From Nonomuraea roseoviolacea subsp. carminata (GTDB lineage Bacteria; Actinomycetota; Actinomycetes; Streptosporangiales; Streptosporangiaceae): a DNA stretch of 64,000 nucleotides. Shown in pieces: positions 8,777-17,160 of this stretch. Positions within the stretch are counted from its first letter, which is position 1, and each line of letters begins with the position of its first letter. The notes beneath the pieces are model-generated. The model worked only from the letters and a program-made list of their open reading frames with translations. It was not told the origin of the DNA and ran no database searches. The position numbers and the translations under genes are program-made. The DNA lies in NCBI RefSeq assembly GCF_024172185.1, contig NZ_JAMZEC010000001.1, forward strand, positions 7,037,001 to 7,101,000, written 5' to 3'.

Positions 8777-9283
8777 ATGCTGGCGCCCATGGAACCTCGC
8801 GTGCGCCCCCTCCCGCCCGAGCAGTGGGACGACTTCCAGCGGGCCAACCCCCAGAACGTCTTCACCACGCTCGGCCGCCACCCCAAGCTCTACCGCGCCT
8901 GGCTGGGCTTCGGCAGCGTCCTGCTGTACGACGGCACGCTGCCCGCACGCGAGCGCGAGCTGGCCATCCTGCGCACCGCGCACCGCCACGGCAGCGCCTA
9001 CGAGTGGGCCCACCACACGCGCATCGGCCGCGCGGCCGGCCTGACCGACCAGGAGATCGACGCCGTGCGGCGCGACGACGCGGACTGGCCGCCCGGCGAC
9101 CTGCTGGTGCTGCGGACCGCTGACGAGCTGCACGCCGACGGCGACCTGAGCGACGCCACCTGGGCCGCCCTGTGCGAGCGCTACGACGAGACGCAGCGGA
9201 TCGAGCTGGTCATGCTCATCGCCCAGTACGGCATGCTGGCCACGGTGCTCGCCACGCTGCGGGTGCCCCTGGAGGACGCCTAG
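8777..9283 (+). CDS. Carboxymuconolactone decarboxylase family protein
   Basis: A 168-residue helical protein of the CMD/AhpD superfamily. It has a hydrophobic [15 protein letters not shown] segment, [14 protein letters not shown] and an EWAHHTRIG histidine motif. The Cys-X-X-Cys pair of AhpD peroxidase partners is absent, so a redox role like AhpD is unlikely; the histidines may be catalytic as in CMD proper. A second ATG at 8789 is equally plausible as the start. The 3' end overlaps the convergent alcohol dehydrogenase gene by 4 bp. The substrate is unknown. Confidence 0.85.
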   Translation: MLAPMEPRVRPLPPEQWDDFQRANPQNVFTTLGRHPKLYRAWLGFGSVLLYDGTLPARERELAILRTAHRHGSAYEWAHHTRIGRAAGLTDQEIDAVRRDDADWPPGDLLVLRTADELHADGDLSDATWAALCERYDETQRIELVMLIAQYGMLATVLATLRVPLEDA

Positions 9284-10311
9284 GCGCCGGGGACGATCAT
9301 CGTCACGCCCGGCACCGAGCCGATCGAGGCCAGCGCCTTGCCCGTGTCGGCCAGCCCGATCGTCCGCGTGACGAGCTGGTCCGGGTGCAGGATGCCGGCC
9401 CGGATCATCTCCAGCATCGGCGGGTAGGCGTGCGCCGCCATCCCGTGGCTGCCCAGCAGCCGCAGCTCCTGGGCGATGACCCGGCCCATCGGCACCGGTG
9501 TCGTCTCCCCGGGCAGCAGCCCCACCTGCACGTGCCGGCCGCGGCGGCGCAGGCTCTCGACGGAGGCGGCGCACGTGCGCGGGCTGCCCAACGCGTCGAT
9601 CGACACGTGCGCGCCGCCCCGCGTCAGCTCGCGCACCTGCGCGCCCGCGTCGCCCGCCGACCCGTCCACGAAATGCGTCGCGCCCGCCCGCTCGGCCAGA
9701 TGCAGCGCGTCGGCGCTGATGTCGACGGCCACCACCCGGGCGCCCGCCGCCGAGGCGATCATCACCGCGGACAGCCCCACGCCGCCGCAGCCGTGGACGG
9801 CCACCCACTCGCCCGGCCGCACCTCGCCCACGTGGGCGACGGCGCGGAACGCGGTGGCGAAGCGGCAGCCGAGCCCGGCGGCCGTGGTGTAGGCCATCTC
9901 CTCGGGCAGGGCGATGAGGTTGACGTCGGCGTGGTCGACGGCCACGTACTCGGCGAAGGAGCCCCAGTGGGTGAAGCCCGGCTGCGTCTGCCGTTCGCAC
10001 ACCTGCTGCTCGCCGGCGGCGCAGGCCGTACAGGTGCCGCAGGCGCACACGAACGGGACGGTCACCCGCGCGCCCGGCAGCCACCCGCGCACCTCGGAGC
10101 CGACCGCCTCCACCACGCCCGCGAGCTCGTGGCCGGGCACGTGCGGCAGGGCCCGGATGTCGGGGTCGTGGCCCTGCCAGCCGTGCCAGTCGCTGCGGCA
10201 GAGGCCGGTGGCGTGGACGCGGATCACCGCGCCGTGCGGTGCGGGGGTGGGGTCGGGCAGGTCGCGGAGGTCGAGCTCTCCGCCGAACAGGTCAAACGCA
10301 ACGGCTCGCAT
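9280..10311 (-). CDS. Zinc-dependent alcohol dehydrogenase (MDR superfamily)
   Basis: A 343-residue medium-chain dehydrogenase. The catalytic zinc site is seen in [10 protein letters not shown] and in the GHE of [11 protein letters not shown]. The structural zinc loop has four cysteines in CACGTCTAC plus EQQVC. The Rossmann fold is marked by [13 protein letters not shown] followed by an acidic VVAVDIS, which suggests NAD rather than NADP. The full length is present. The gene ends against the CMD-family gene and starts 42 bp downstream of the MmyB-type regulator on the same strand. The alcohol substrate cannot be read from the sequence. Confidence 0.92.
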   Translation of the reverse strand: MRAVAFDLFGGELDLRDLPDPTPAPHGAVIRVHATGLCRSDWHGWQGHDPDIRALPHVPGHELAGVVEAVGSEVRGWLPGARVTVPFVCACGTCTACAAGEQQVCERQTQPGFTHWGSFAEYVAVDHADVNLIALPEEMAYTTAAGLGCRFATAFRAVAHVGEVRPGEWVAVHGCGGVGLSAVMIASAAGARVVAVDISADALHLAERAGATHFVDGSAGDAGAQVRELTRGGAHVSIDALGSPRTCAASVESLRRRGRHVQVGLLPGETTPVPMGRVIAQELRLLGSHGMAAHAYPPMLEMIRAGILHPDQLVTRTIGLADTGKALASIGSVPGVTMIVPGA

Positions 10312-10353
10312 CTCATGAGCTTAGGGTCAGGTGACGCGGCTCACGCAAGGCTC

Positions 10354-11193
10354 TCACCCGACCGTGAGCTGACGCAGCTCGCGCAGGGCCTGGTGCGAGG
10401 GCGAGCCGGGCTCGGTGGTGTAGATGACCAGGCGCAGGTCGTCGCGGTCGGGCACGGGCAGCACCTGGCAGGTCGCGTCGATGTCGCCCACGAGCGGATG
10501 GTGGATCATCTTGCGCTGCTCGCGGCGCACCGCCACCTCGTGCCGGTCCCACAGCGCGGCGAACTCCGGGCTGAGCGCGAGCATCTCGGCGACCAGCGCG
10601 CGGATCCCGGCGTCGCCGGGGTAGCGGCCTGCGGCGGCGCGCAGGTCGGCGACGGCGGCGCGGGCGAACCGGCTCTTCTCCTCGTCGGCGAGGTGGTCGG
10701 CGAGGTCGGGCGCGCCGAAGACCCAGCGGATGGCGTTGGGCGGCTGCGGTCCCGTGCCGTCGAGGCCCTGCATGACGGCCTTCGCCAGCGGGTTCCAGGC
10801 GAGGAAGTCGTACTTGGCGTCGAGCACGAACGCCGGCGCCTCCTCCAGGAAGTGGATCAGGTGCAGGATGCTCGCCGGCACGTCGCCCCTGCGCCGGCCG
10901 GCGGCGCCCGGCTGCTCCAGCGCCTGCCCGGCCAGGTGGAACAGGTGCGCGCGCTCGTCCTGGCTGAGCATGAGCGCGCGGGCCAGCGCGTTCAGCACCT
11001 GCCGCGACGGGTGCGGGCCGCGGCCCTGCTCCAGCCGGATGTAGTAGTCGACCGACATGCCGGCGAGCTGGGCGACCTCCTGCCGCCGCAGGCCCGGCGT
11101 GCGGCGGCGCTCCCCGGCCGGCAGGCCGGCCTCGCGGGGAGTGAGGCGGGCGCGGCGGGAGCGGAGGAACTCGGCGAGCTGGTCACGGTCCAT
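10354..11193 (-). CDS. MmyB-like XRE family transcriptional regulator
   Basis: A 279-residue regulator. The N-terminal XRE helix-turn-helix (LRRQEVAQLAGMSVDYYIRLEQ) is followed by the MmyB-type ligand-binding domain from about residue 100 (DAKYDFLAWNPLAKAVM, then HPLVGDIDATCQVLPVPD near the end). Regulators of this family usually sit divergently beside an SDR-type oxidoreductase gene and control it, which is exactly the arrangement here (start-to-start gap 101 bp). The ligand is unknown; some members bind fatty acid. The ATG has GGAGG only one base upstream, an unusual spacing mirrored in the divergent gene. Confidence 0.92.
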   Translation of the reverse strand: MDRDQLAEFLRSRRARLTPREAGLPAGERRRTPGLRRQEVAQLAGMSVDYYIRLEQGRGPHPSRQVLNALARALMLSQDERAHLFHLAGQALEQPGAAGRRRGDVPASILHLIHFLEEAPAFVLDAKYDFLAWNPLAKAVMQGLDGTGPQPPNAIRWVFGAPDLADHLADEEKSRFARAAVADLRAAAGRYPGDAGIRALVAEMLALSPEFAALWDRHEVAVRREQRKMIHHPLVGDIDATCQVLPVPDRDDLRLVIYTTEPGSPSHQALRELRQLTVG

Positions 11194-11294
11194 GCCTCCA
11201 TCATCCCTGCCGGGTGGTCGGCGTGGGTGGTACCGCCGATCCCAGCCTCGGGAGGTCTCTCCCGCCCCACGCGGCGCACCGCGACGGTGGAGGC
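11194..11294. promoter_or_regulatory. Divergent promoter with palindromic candidate operator (MmyB regulator / SDR)
   Basis: The 101-bp gap holds GGTGGTACCGCC (11226-11237), a 12-bp palindrome with one mismatched pair, and GGGAGGTCTCTCCC, a 5-bp inverted repeat. Both flanking genes start in the same context, GGAGGCATG read outward on each strand, so the gap is bounded by an inverted repeat of at least 9 bp. The palindrome is the better candidate for the MmyB-type regulator. Confidence 0.45.
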
Positions 11295-12008
11295 ATGACG
11301 ACCACAGCCCTCATCACGGGCGCCAACAAGGGAATCGGCTTCGAGATCGCGCGCCAGCTCGCCGAGCGCGGCGTCACCGCGATCGTCGGGGCGCGCGACG
11401 AGGAGCGCGGGCGGGCCGCCGCCGAGCGGCTCGGCCAGCCGTACGTGCGGCTCGACGTGACCGACGAGGAGAGCGTGCAGGCCGCGGCCAAGCAGATCGA
11501 GCGGGATCACGGCAGGCTGGACGTCCTCGTCAACAACGCCGCGATCGCCGGCGGCTGGCCGCCCGAGCCGAACCCCAGCGCCACCACGGCGGCGGCGCTG
11601 CGCGAGGTGTACGAGACGAACGTCTTCGGCGTGGTCACGGTGACCAACGCCATGCTGCCGCTGCTGCGCCGGTCGGAGGTCGGCCGGATCGTGAACCTGT
11701 CGAGCGAGCTGGGCTCGATCGCCCTGGCCCTCGACCCGGGCACCCCGTTCTACGAGAACAACCTCCTGGCCTACAACTCCTCCAAGACCGCGCTGAACAT
11801 GGTGACCGCCTCGTACGCCAAGGAACTGCGCGACACCCCGATCAAGGTGAACGCGTGCAGCCCCGGCTACTGCGCGACCGACCTCAACGGCCACACCGGC
11901 TTCCGCACGCCCGAGCAGGGCGCGGTGATCGCGGTGCGCCTGGCCACGCTCGGCGCCGACGGCCCGACCGGCGCCTTCCTGACGGAGGACGGCCCTCTGA
12001 GCTGGTAG
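11295..12008 (+). CDS. Short-chain dehydrogenase/reductase (SDR)
   Basis: A 237-residue classical SDR. It shows the TGANKGIGFEIA cofactor motif, the NNAAIAGG segment, the active-site Ser in NLSSELGS, and YNSSKTALN carrying the Tyr-X-X-X-Lys pair. The ATG at 11295 follows GGTGGAGG. It is similar in type to actinomycete carbonyl-reductase-like SDRs found next to MmyB regulators, and is divergent from one here, so it is the likely regulated target. The substrate is unknown. The GCS2-type ligase gene starts 35 bp downstream on the same strand and may be co-transcribed. Confidence 0.92.
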   Translation: MTTTALITGANKGIGFEIARQLAERGVTAIVGARDEERGRAAAERLGQPYVRLDVTDEESVQAAAKQIERDHGRLDVLVNNAAIAGGWPPEPNPSATTAAALREVYETNVFGVVTVTNAMLPLLRRSEVGRIVNLSSELGSIALALDPGTPFYENNLLAYNSSKTALNMVTASYAKELRDTPIKVNACSPGYCATDLNGHTGFRTPEQGAVIAVRLATLGADGPTGAFLTEDGPLSW

Positions 12009-12043
12009 GTGTGGCGGCCCTCCGTCCGGACAGTAAGGGGGGC

Positions 12044-13453
12044 ATGGGACAGGATCTGGACAAGGAGCGCTTCACCGAGGCCGAGTACACCGCGTTCGGC
12101 GAGCGGCTCCAGGAACAGCTCGGCACGCTGCGGGGGCTGCTGGACCGGCCGGGATTCGGCGCGGGCCCCACGACCATCGGCGCGGAGCTGGAGCTGGTCC
12201 TGATCGACGGGAACGGCCGGCCGCTGCCGCGCAACGAGGAGACGCTGCGCGTGCTCGGCGACCCGCGCGTGGTGCTGGAGCTGGGCCGCTACAACCTGGA
12301 GGTCAACCTCACGCCGCTGCCGCTGGCGGGCCGGCCCTTCGAGGGCCTCGGCGGTGAGGTGCAGGAGGCGCTGGCCAAGGTGGACGCGGCGGCCGGGGCC
12401 GCGGGGCCGGGCGCGGGGGCGGTGCCGATCGGCATCCTGCCCACGCTCGGCACCGACGACTTCACCCGGGAGGCGATGAGTGACCAGAAGCGGTACCGGG
12501 CCATGAGCCGGGGCTTTCGCCGGCTGCGGCTGGAACCGTTCCTCGTCAAGATCGACGAGCTGGAGCTGGCGGTGTCGGACGTGCTCCTGGAGGCGGCCAA
12601 CACCTCCTGGCAGGTGCACCTGCGCACCCCGCCCGAGCGGTTCGCCCGGGTGTTCAACGCCGCCCAGCTCGCGATCGGGCCGGTGCTCGCGGTCTGCGGC
12701 AACTCTCCGTCGTTCCTCGGCCGGCGGCTGTGGGAGGAGACCCGGATCCCGCTCATGGAGGAGGCGGTCGACGACCGCGACATCGAGCGCCGCGAGCGCC
12801 GCGACGGCCGTGTCACGTTCGGGTCGGACTGGGTGCGTGAGGGGGCGTACGAGCTGTTCGAGAGGTACGTCCGCGACTACGCTCCGATCATGCCGGAGCT
12901 GCGCGACAGCGACGACCCGCTGGACGTGCCCGAGCTGCGGCTGCACCAGGGCACGGTCTGGCAGTGGAACCGGCCCGTCTACGACCCTGCCGACGGCGGC
13001 CACCTGCGGGTCGAGATGCGCGCCCTGCCCGCCGGGCCGTCGTGCGCCGACATGACGGCCAACGCGGCCTTCCTCATCGGGCTCACGCTCGCCGAGGCCG
13101 AGCGTGACCTGACCGGTTACCGCTTCGCCGAGACGTACCAGAACTTCTACCGGGCGGCCATGAACGGCCTGGACGCGAAACTGTCCTGGCCGGGCAGGGA
13201 CGGCGAGCTGGACGCGGCCGACCTCGTGCTCAGCCTGCTGCCGGACGCGCGCGCGGCGCTGCTGGCCGCCGGGGTGGTGCCGGACGACGTCGACGCGGCG
13301 CTCGGCGTCATCGAGCAGCGGACCCGGCTGCGCCGCACCGGCTCGGCCTGGCAGCGGGAGGCGCTGGAACGGCTCGGCGGCGACCGCGGGCGGCTCGTCC
13401 GCGAGTACCGCGAGAACGCGCTGTCGGGGCTTCCCGTGCATATGTGGCGATAG
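12044..13453 (+). CDS. Glutamate-cysteine ligase family (GCS2) carboxylate-amine ligase
   Basis: A 469-residue protein; the ATG at 12044 follows AAGGGGGG. The N-terminal acidic motif GAELELVLID and LELGRYNLEVNLTPLP match the ATP/metal-binding strands of the GCS2 fold. The HLRVEMRALPAGP segment in the last third is another family signature. GCS2 proteins form gamma-glutamyl or related amide bonds using ATP. Actinomycetes also make ergothioneine with such an enzyme (EgtA), but no egt genes are nearby, so the substrate is left open. It lies directly downstream of the SDR gene. Confidence 0.83.
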   Translation: MGQDLDKERFTEAEYTAFGERLQEQLGTLRGLLDRPGFGAGPTTIGAELELVLIDGNGRPLPRNEETLRVLGDPRVVLELGRYNLEVNLTPLPLAGRPFEGLGGEVQEALAKVDAAAGAAGPGAGAVPIGILPTLGTDDFTREAMSDQKRYRAMSRGFRRLRLEPFLVKIDELELAVSDVLLEAANTSWQVHLRTPPERFARVFNAAQLAIGPVLAVCGNSPSFLGRRLWEETRIPLMEEAVDDRDIERRERRDGRVTFGSDWVREGAYELFERYVRDYAPIMPELRDSDDPLDVPELRLHQGTVWQWNRPVYDPADGGHLRVEMRALPAGPSCADMTANAAFLIGLTLAEAERDLTGYRFAETYQNFYRAAMNGLDAKLSWPGRDGELDAADLVLSLLPDARAALLAAGVVPDDVDAALGVIEQRTRLRRTGSAWQREALERLGGDRGRLVREYRENALSGLPVHMWR

Positions 13454-13518
13454 ACGCAACAATCCCGGCGCTCTGCCCGTCAAACTGATCACATCGGACG
13501 GAACGGGGAGAGGATCAC

Positions 13519-14556
13519 ATGGCGGGCACGGGGATGGTTCCGGCGGACGCGACGCCGTACACGTTACGGCGGGCGACCGGCACGCTGGCCGAGGCGGCCG
13601 CGAAGCTCTCGGGGGAGATCGGCGCGGTCACGCCGGCGACGGTACTCGCCCACGCCAACCGCACGGGCAGCCGCAGGGGAGCGGCGGCGGCGCTCGGTGC
13701 GATGCAGCCCCGCCCGGCCGAGTGGTACGCCTTCGACGCCAAGGACCAGGACACGGTCGACTGGTACCCGCAGGGCCTGACCTGCGGCGAGGACTCCGGC
13801 TCGGCCGGTGCCCCCGTGCTCGCCGTGACCTGGTACTTCAAGCCCGCGCCGCCGGTGCTGGAACGCGGCGTCAGGCTGACCTTCCTCAGCCCGCAGACGC
13901 TCAAGTACCAGCACGCGCTGCTGGTCGAGCCCCGTACCGACGGCTCGTACGCCCCGATCAACATCCACGCGGGCGGGGTGGCCTGGCACGGCGACCTGCT
14001 CTACGTGGCCGACACCACCCGGGGGCTGCGCGTCTTCGACATGCGTCACGTGCTCGACCTGCGCAGCGCGCAGAGCGACCTCGGCGACCCCACGCAGGTG
14101 GGGCGGCGCGACGGGCGCTTCCACGCGTTCGGCTACCGGTACGTCATCCCGCAGTGCGACTTCTGGCGCGTCGCGCAGCCCGGGCCGCTCTTCTCGTTCG
14201 TCTCGATCGACCGCGGCACCTCGCCGCACACGCTGATCAGCGGTGAGTACGACGAGAACGGGCCCGGCGGCCGTGTGGTCCGCTGGGACCTCGGCCCGGA
14301 CCTGGGCGGCACGCCGCGCGACGCGTTCGTCCTCGGCCACCCGAAGATCCAGGGGGCGGTGTCGAGCGGCGGGGCGTGGTACCTGAGCCAGGCCGCCGAC
14401 GCGAGCACCAACGGCAAGCTGCTCGTGTACCGCGACGGCCGGCTCACCACCCGGTCCCTGCCGATCGGGCCCGAGGACCTGAGCGTGCGGGGCAAGCAGG
14501 TGTGGTCGGTCACCGAGTTCCGGAACAAGAGGATCGTCTTCGGCGTCCCGCTCTGA
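13519..14556 (+). CDS. Conserved actinobacterial protein of unknown function, propeller-like
   Basis: A 345-residue protein starting at an ATG 6 bp after GGGGAGAGG. No signal peptide or membrane segment is seen. The first 65 residues are Ala-rich and helical. From about residue 70 the sequence is rich in beta strands with short repeated patterns (LAVTWYF, LLYVADTTRGLRVFDM, FSFVSIDRG, LLVYRDGRL), suggesting a beta-propeller-like domain. The segment YPQGLTCGEDS is distinctive, but no known family was recognised. It is convergent with the PaaX regulator, separated by a tandem duplication. Confidence 0.75.
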   Translation: MAGTGMVPADATPYTLRRATGTLAEAAAKLSGEIGAVTPATVLAHANRTGSRRGAAAALGAMQPRPAEWYAFDAKDQDTVDWYPQGLTCGEDSGSAGAPVLAVTWYFKPAPPVLERGVRLTFLSPQTLKYQHALLVEPRTDGSYAPINIHAGGVAWHGDLLYVADTTRGLRVFDMRHVLDLRSAQSDLGDPTQVGRRDGRFHAFGYRYVIPQCDFWRVAQPGPLFSFVSIDRGTSPHTLISGEYDENGPGGRVVRWDLGPDLGGTPRDAFVLGHPKIQGAVSSGGAWYLSQAADASTNGKLLVYRDGRLTTRSLPIGPEDLSVRGKQVWSVTEFRNKRIVFGVPL

Positions 14557-14604
14557 CGCTCACGGACCGGCCGGATGCCGCTCCGACGCTCACGGACCGG
14601 CCGG
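14548..14604. repeat. 30-bp tandem duplication covering two convergent stop codons
   Basis: Two copies with a period of 30 bp, at 14548-14574 and 14578-14604, differ at one of 27 positions. The first copy contains the TGA of the plus-strand gene (14554-14556) and the second contains the stop of the minus-strand PaaX gene (14590-14592). Each copy also contains CCGGCCGG. Confidence 0.9.
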
Positions 14605-15327
14605 GCTCGTGAGGTGGCGCTGGAGCACCTCGCGGTAGCGGCGGTCGAAGGCGTCGTAGCGGTCACGCAGCTCGCGTCCCGGCCATCCGTCGGGCAGCAG
14701 CTCCGCGGGCAGCAGCGGGTCGGCCAGCAGGTGGCGCAGCACGGCCGCCGACACGAGGAAGCCCTCCGCCAGCCCCTCGGCCCGCTCCAGCCGCCGTTCC
14801 AGCTCGCGCGCCTCGGCGGCCCAGCCGTCGAGGTCCCACAGCAGGGGAGTGGGGTCGGTGCGCGGCCGGCCGTCGATGAGCGTGCACTGCGCGGTGACGG
14901 TCTCGGGCCAGGGGCGCAGCAGGTTGGCCGGGCGCATCCAGGTGCCCTCGCGCAGCTCGGCCATCCGCAGCGCCGTCATCGCGTGGCGCAGCGCGGCCCG
15001 GTCGGCGGGCGCGCGCCGCTCGGCGGTGACGACGGCGATCTCCCACGAGCCGTCCCACGCCCGGAGGTGCGGGTCGCGGCTCTCGTCCTGGCGCGCCTGC
15101 CGCTCGACCAGCCGCTCCGACAGCCGGTAGCGGCCGTCCTCCTGGAGGAGGTCGCCGGCGGCGACCATGCGGGACAGCGCCACCCGCACGGTGCCCTTGG
15201 CGATGCCGAACAGCCCGCCGACCCGTACCAGGTGGCGGGCGGGCAGGCTCGGCGGGTGGCTGCCGAGCAGCGCGCTGAGCACGGCGGAGCGCGCGCTCAG
15301 CGCCTTGCCGTCATTACGGTCTTCCAT
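14590..15327 (-). CDS. PaaX family transcriptional regulator
   Basis: A 245-residue regulator. The N-terminal winged helix (SARSAVLSALLG, LVRVGGLFGIAKGTVRVALSRM) and the PaaX-type central and C-terminal domains (WEIAVVTAERR, GTWMRPANLL) are complete. PaaX represses phenylacetate catabolism genes until phenylacetyl-CoA binds; family members often control nearby acyl-CoA genes. Here it is divergent from an acyl-CoA dehydrogenase with only 30 bp between start codons. The likely target is therefore that gene, with an acyl-CoA ligand; this is inference. ATG at 15327 was chosen because upstream in-frame codons show no family similarity. Confidence 0.9.
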   Translation of the reverse strand: MEDRNDGKALSARSAVLSALLGSHPPSLPARHLVRVGGLFGIAKGTVRVALSRMVAAGDLLQEDGRYRLSERLVERQARQDESRDPHLRAWDGSWEIAVVTAERRAPADRAALRHAMTALRMAELREGTWMRPANLLRPWPETVTAQCTLIDGRPRTDPTPLLWDLDGWAAEARELERRLERAEGLAEGFLVSAAVLRHLLADPLLPAELLPDGWPGRELRDRYDAFDRRYREVLQRHLTSPAGP

Positions 15328-15357
15328 CGCGTGTCGAGTATATGTAACACTCCGGGC
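15328..15357. promoter_or_regulatory. Very short divergent promoter, PaaX / acyl-CoA dehydrogenase
   Basis: Only 30 bp separate the two start codons. The gap contains the AT-rich run GTATATGTAACACT in otherwise GC-rich sequence. Promoters must overlap the coding starts, or the acyl-CoA dehydrogenase mRNA may be nearly leaderless, as no Shine-Dalgarno sequence precedes its ATG. A bound regulator here would affect both genes. Confidence 0.5.
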
Positions 15358-17094
15358 ATGGGGCAGCGCTATCTCATCGAACCGTTCGACGGCAGCGACC
15401 GCTACGCGACCGAGCACTACCAGGGCGCCGCGGGCCGCAACTGGTGGACCTGCGACCCGACGCTGCGGCTGCTCATGCGGCGGCACCTCGGCGACGACGG
15501 CCTGGCCTGGGCCGAGCCGCACCTGGACCGGCTCGGCGCGCTCATGGGCGGCCCCGTCGCGGCGTGGGCGGAGGAGACCGACCGCAACCCGCCCCGGCTG
15601 GAGAAGTACGACAAGTGGGGCAGGGACGTCAGCCAGGTCGTCATGCCGCCCTCCTTCCACGCCGCCCGCGACGCCCTCATGGCCGACAACCTCACCTCAC
15701 CGGCCTTTGCCGAGCAGGCCCGCGCCCACGGCGCCGACCCGGCGGCGCTCGCCGCCGCCTGGACGTACCTGCTCGACCAGGCCGACATCGGCATGGGCTG
15801 CGCCCTCGGCACCGGCGGCGACATGGTCGTCTCGCTGGCCGAGCGGTACGCGCCCGCCGACGTTCGCGACCGGGTCCGGGCCATCTTCGCCCACGGCTTC
15901 TACTCCGGCGAGGCCGCCCAGATGCTGACGGAGCGGACCGGCGGCTCCGACCTGGCGGCGCTGGAGGCCACGGCCGTGCCCGATCCGTCCTCCGCCGGCG
16001 AGGCGTGGCGGCTGACCGGGCTCAAGTGGTTCGCCTCCAACGCCAACGGGTCGGCGTTCGTCGTGCTCGCCCGCGCCGCGACCGGCGACGGGGATACCGT
16101 CGCGCCGTTCCTCGTGCTCTGGGAGCGGCGGGACGGCTCACGCAACGGGGTGCGGATCAGGCGGCTCAAGGACAAGCTGGGCACGCGGTCGGTGGCGTCG
16201 GCCGAGGTGGAGTTCGCCGACGCCGAGGCGTTCCTGCTGGCCGGGGCCCCCGGCGCGGGCTCCCCGGGCGCGGGCGCCTCGGGCCTCGGCACCATGATGA
16301 AGCTGACCAACGCCTCCCGCCTGGGCGTGGCCATGATGGGACTCGGCGTGGCCCGCCGCGCCCTCGTCGAGTCGATCTGCTACGCCCGCGCCCGCGAGGC
16401 GTTCGGCCGCCGGCTCATCGACCAGCCGCTCATGCGCCGCAAGCTGGCGGAGCTGATCGTCGAGGTCGAGGCCGTCCAGGCGCTCGTCTTCGACGGCCAC
16501 GTCGGTCCCCGGCTCCGCCTCGCGCCCGCCCTGGTCAAGCTGCGCGCCACCCGCCTCGGCCTGACGGCGGCCAGCGACGCCGTCGAGATCCACGGCGGCA
16601 ACGGCTACATCGAGCAGTGGCCGGTCGCCCGCCTCCTGCGCGACGCCCAGGTCAACCCGATCTGGGAGGGCGGGGACAACATCCTCTGCCTCGACGTCCG
16701 CCGCGCCATGCTCCGGGAGAACGCCCACGAGCCGTTCCTGGACCGGCTGGAGGCGGCCGTCGCCCAGGCCCCCGAGGGCTCCGGCGACCTGGTCCGGGCC
16801 CGGATCGGCGACCTGCGCAAGGCGATCACCGTCTGGTCCGGCCTCGACCCGGAGGTGGCCGAGGCCCGGCTGTACCCGCTGGCCCAGCTCATGGCCGACG
16901 TCTACGCGGCGGCGCTGCTGCTGGAGCAGGCGGGCTGGGAGCAGCGGGAGCTGGGCACGGACCGCAAGGCGCTGGTGGCCCGGCTCTACGCCGAGGCCCA
17001 CCTCGCCGACCACGGCCCGCTGCGCGGCCTCGACCGCCCGGCCGAGGACCTGGACCGCTTCGGCGACCTCCTGGAGGGGGCCGTCACCCTGTGA
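15358..17094 (+). CDS. Acyl-CoA dehydrogenase, AidB-like
   Basis: A 578-residue flavoprotein, longer than simple acyl-CoA dehydrogenases (about 380) and close to the AidB type. Visible motifs are the middle-domain MLTERTGGSD, LTGLKWFASNANG, the substrate-site region MKLTNASRLGVAMMGLGVARRAL, and EIHGGNGYIEQWPVARLLRDAQVNPIWEG with the C-terminal helical extension. It would oxidise acyl-CoA or, as in AidB, bind DNA and FAD. The natural substrate is unknown. The start ATG at 15358 has no clear ribosome-binding site. It is divergent from a PaaX regulator, which likely represses it. Confidence 0.92.
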   Translation: MGQRYLIEPFDGSDRYATEHYQGAAGRNWWTCDPTLRLLMRRHLGDDGLAWAEPHLDRLGALMGGPVAAWAEETDRNPPRLEKYDKWGRDVSQVVMPPSFHAARDALMADNLTSPAFAEQARAHGADPAALAAAWTYLLDQADIGMGCALGTGGDMVVSLAERYAPADVRDRVRAIFAHGFYSGEAAQMLTERTGGSDLAALEATAVPDPSSAGEAWRLTGLKWFASNANGSAFVVLARAATGDGDTVAPFLVLWERRDGSRNGVRIRRLKDKLGTRSVASAEVEFADAEAFLLAGAPGAGSPGAGASGLGTMMKLTNASRLGVAMMGLGVARRALVESICYARAREAFGRRLIDQPLMRRKLAELIVEVEAVQALVFDGHVGPRLRLAPALVKLRATRLGLTAASDAVEIHGGNGYIEQWPVARLLRDAQVNPIWEGGDNILCLDVRRAMLRENAHEPFLDRLEAAVAQAPEGSGDLVRARIGDLRKAITVWSGLDPEVAEARLYPLAQLMADVYAAALLLEQAGWEQRELGTDRKALVARLYAEAHLADHGPLRGLDRPAEDLDRFGDLLEGAVTL

Positions 17095-17160
17095 CCGGCC
17101 CACGGCGCCCCCGCCGATCCCCACAAACCGGCCCACAGCGCCCCCGCCGAGCCTCACAAA
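17095..17160. repeat. 33-bp tandem duplication between convergent gene ends
   Basis: Two adjacent 33-bp copies, 17095-17127 and 17128-17160, differ at only a few positions. They begin directly after the acyl-CoA dehydrogenase stop. The second copy contains the TGA of the minus-strand sirtuin gene (17154-17156); in the first copy the matching triplet is changed. Confidence 0.92.

Noticed and set aside
9172-11298. Plus-strand open frame across the alcohol dehydrogenase and MmyB genes
   Set aside because: It is antisense to two genes with complete family motifs and has no recognisable domain.
12044-13453. Assignment as EgtA of ergothioneine synthesis
   Set aside because: Fold motifs fit GCS2 in general, but egtB-E genes are absent nearby and no EgtA-specific residue could be verified.
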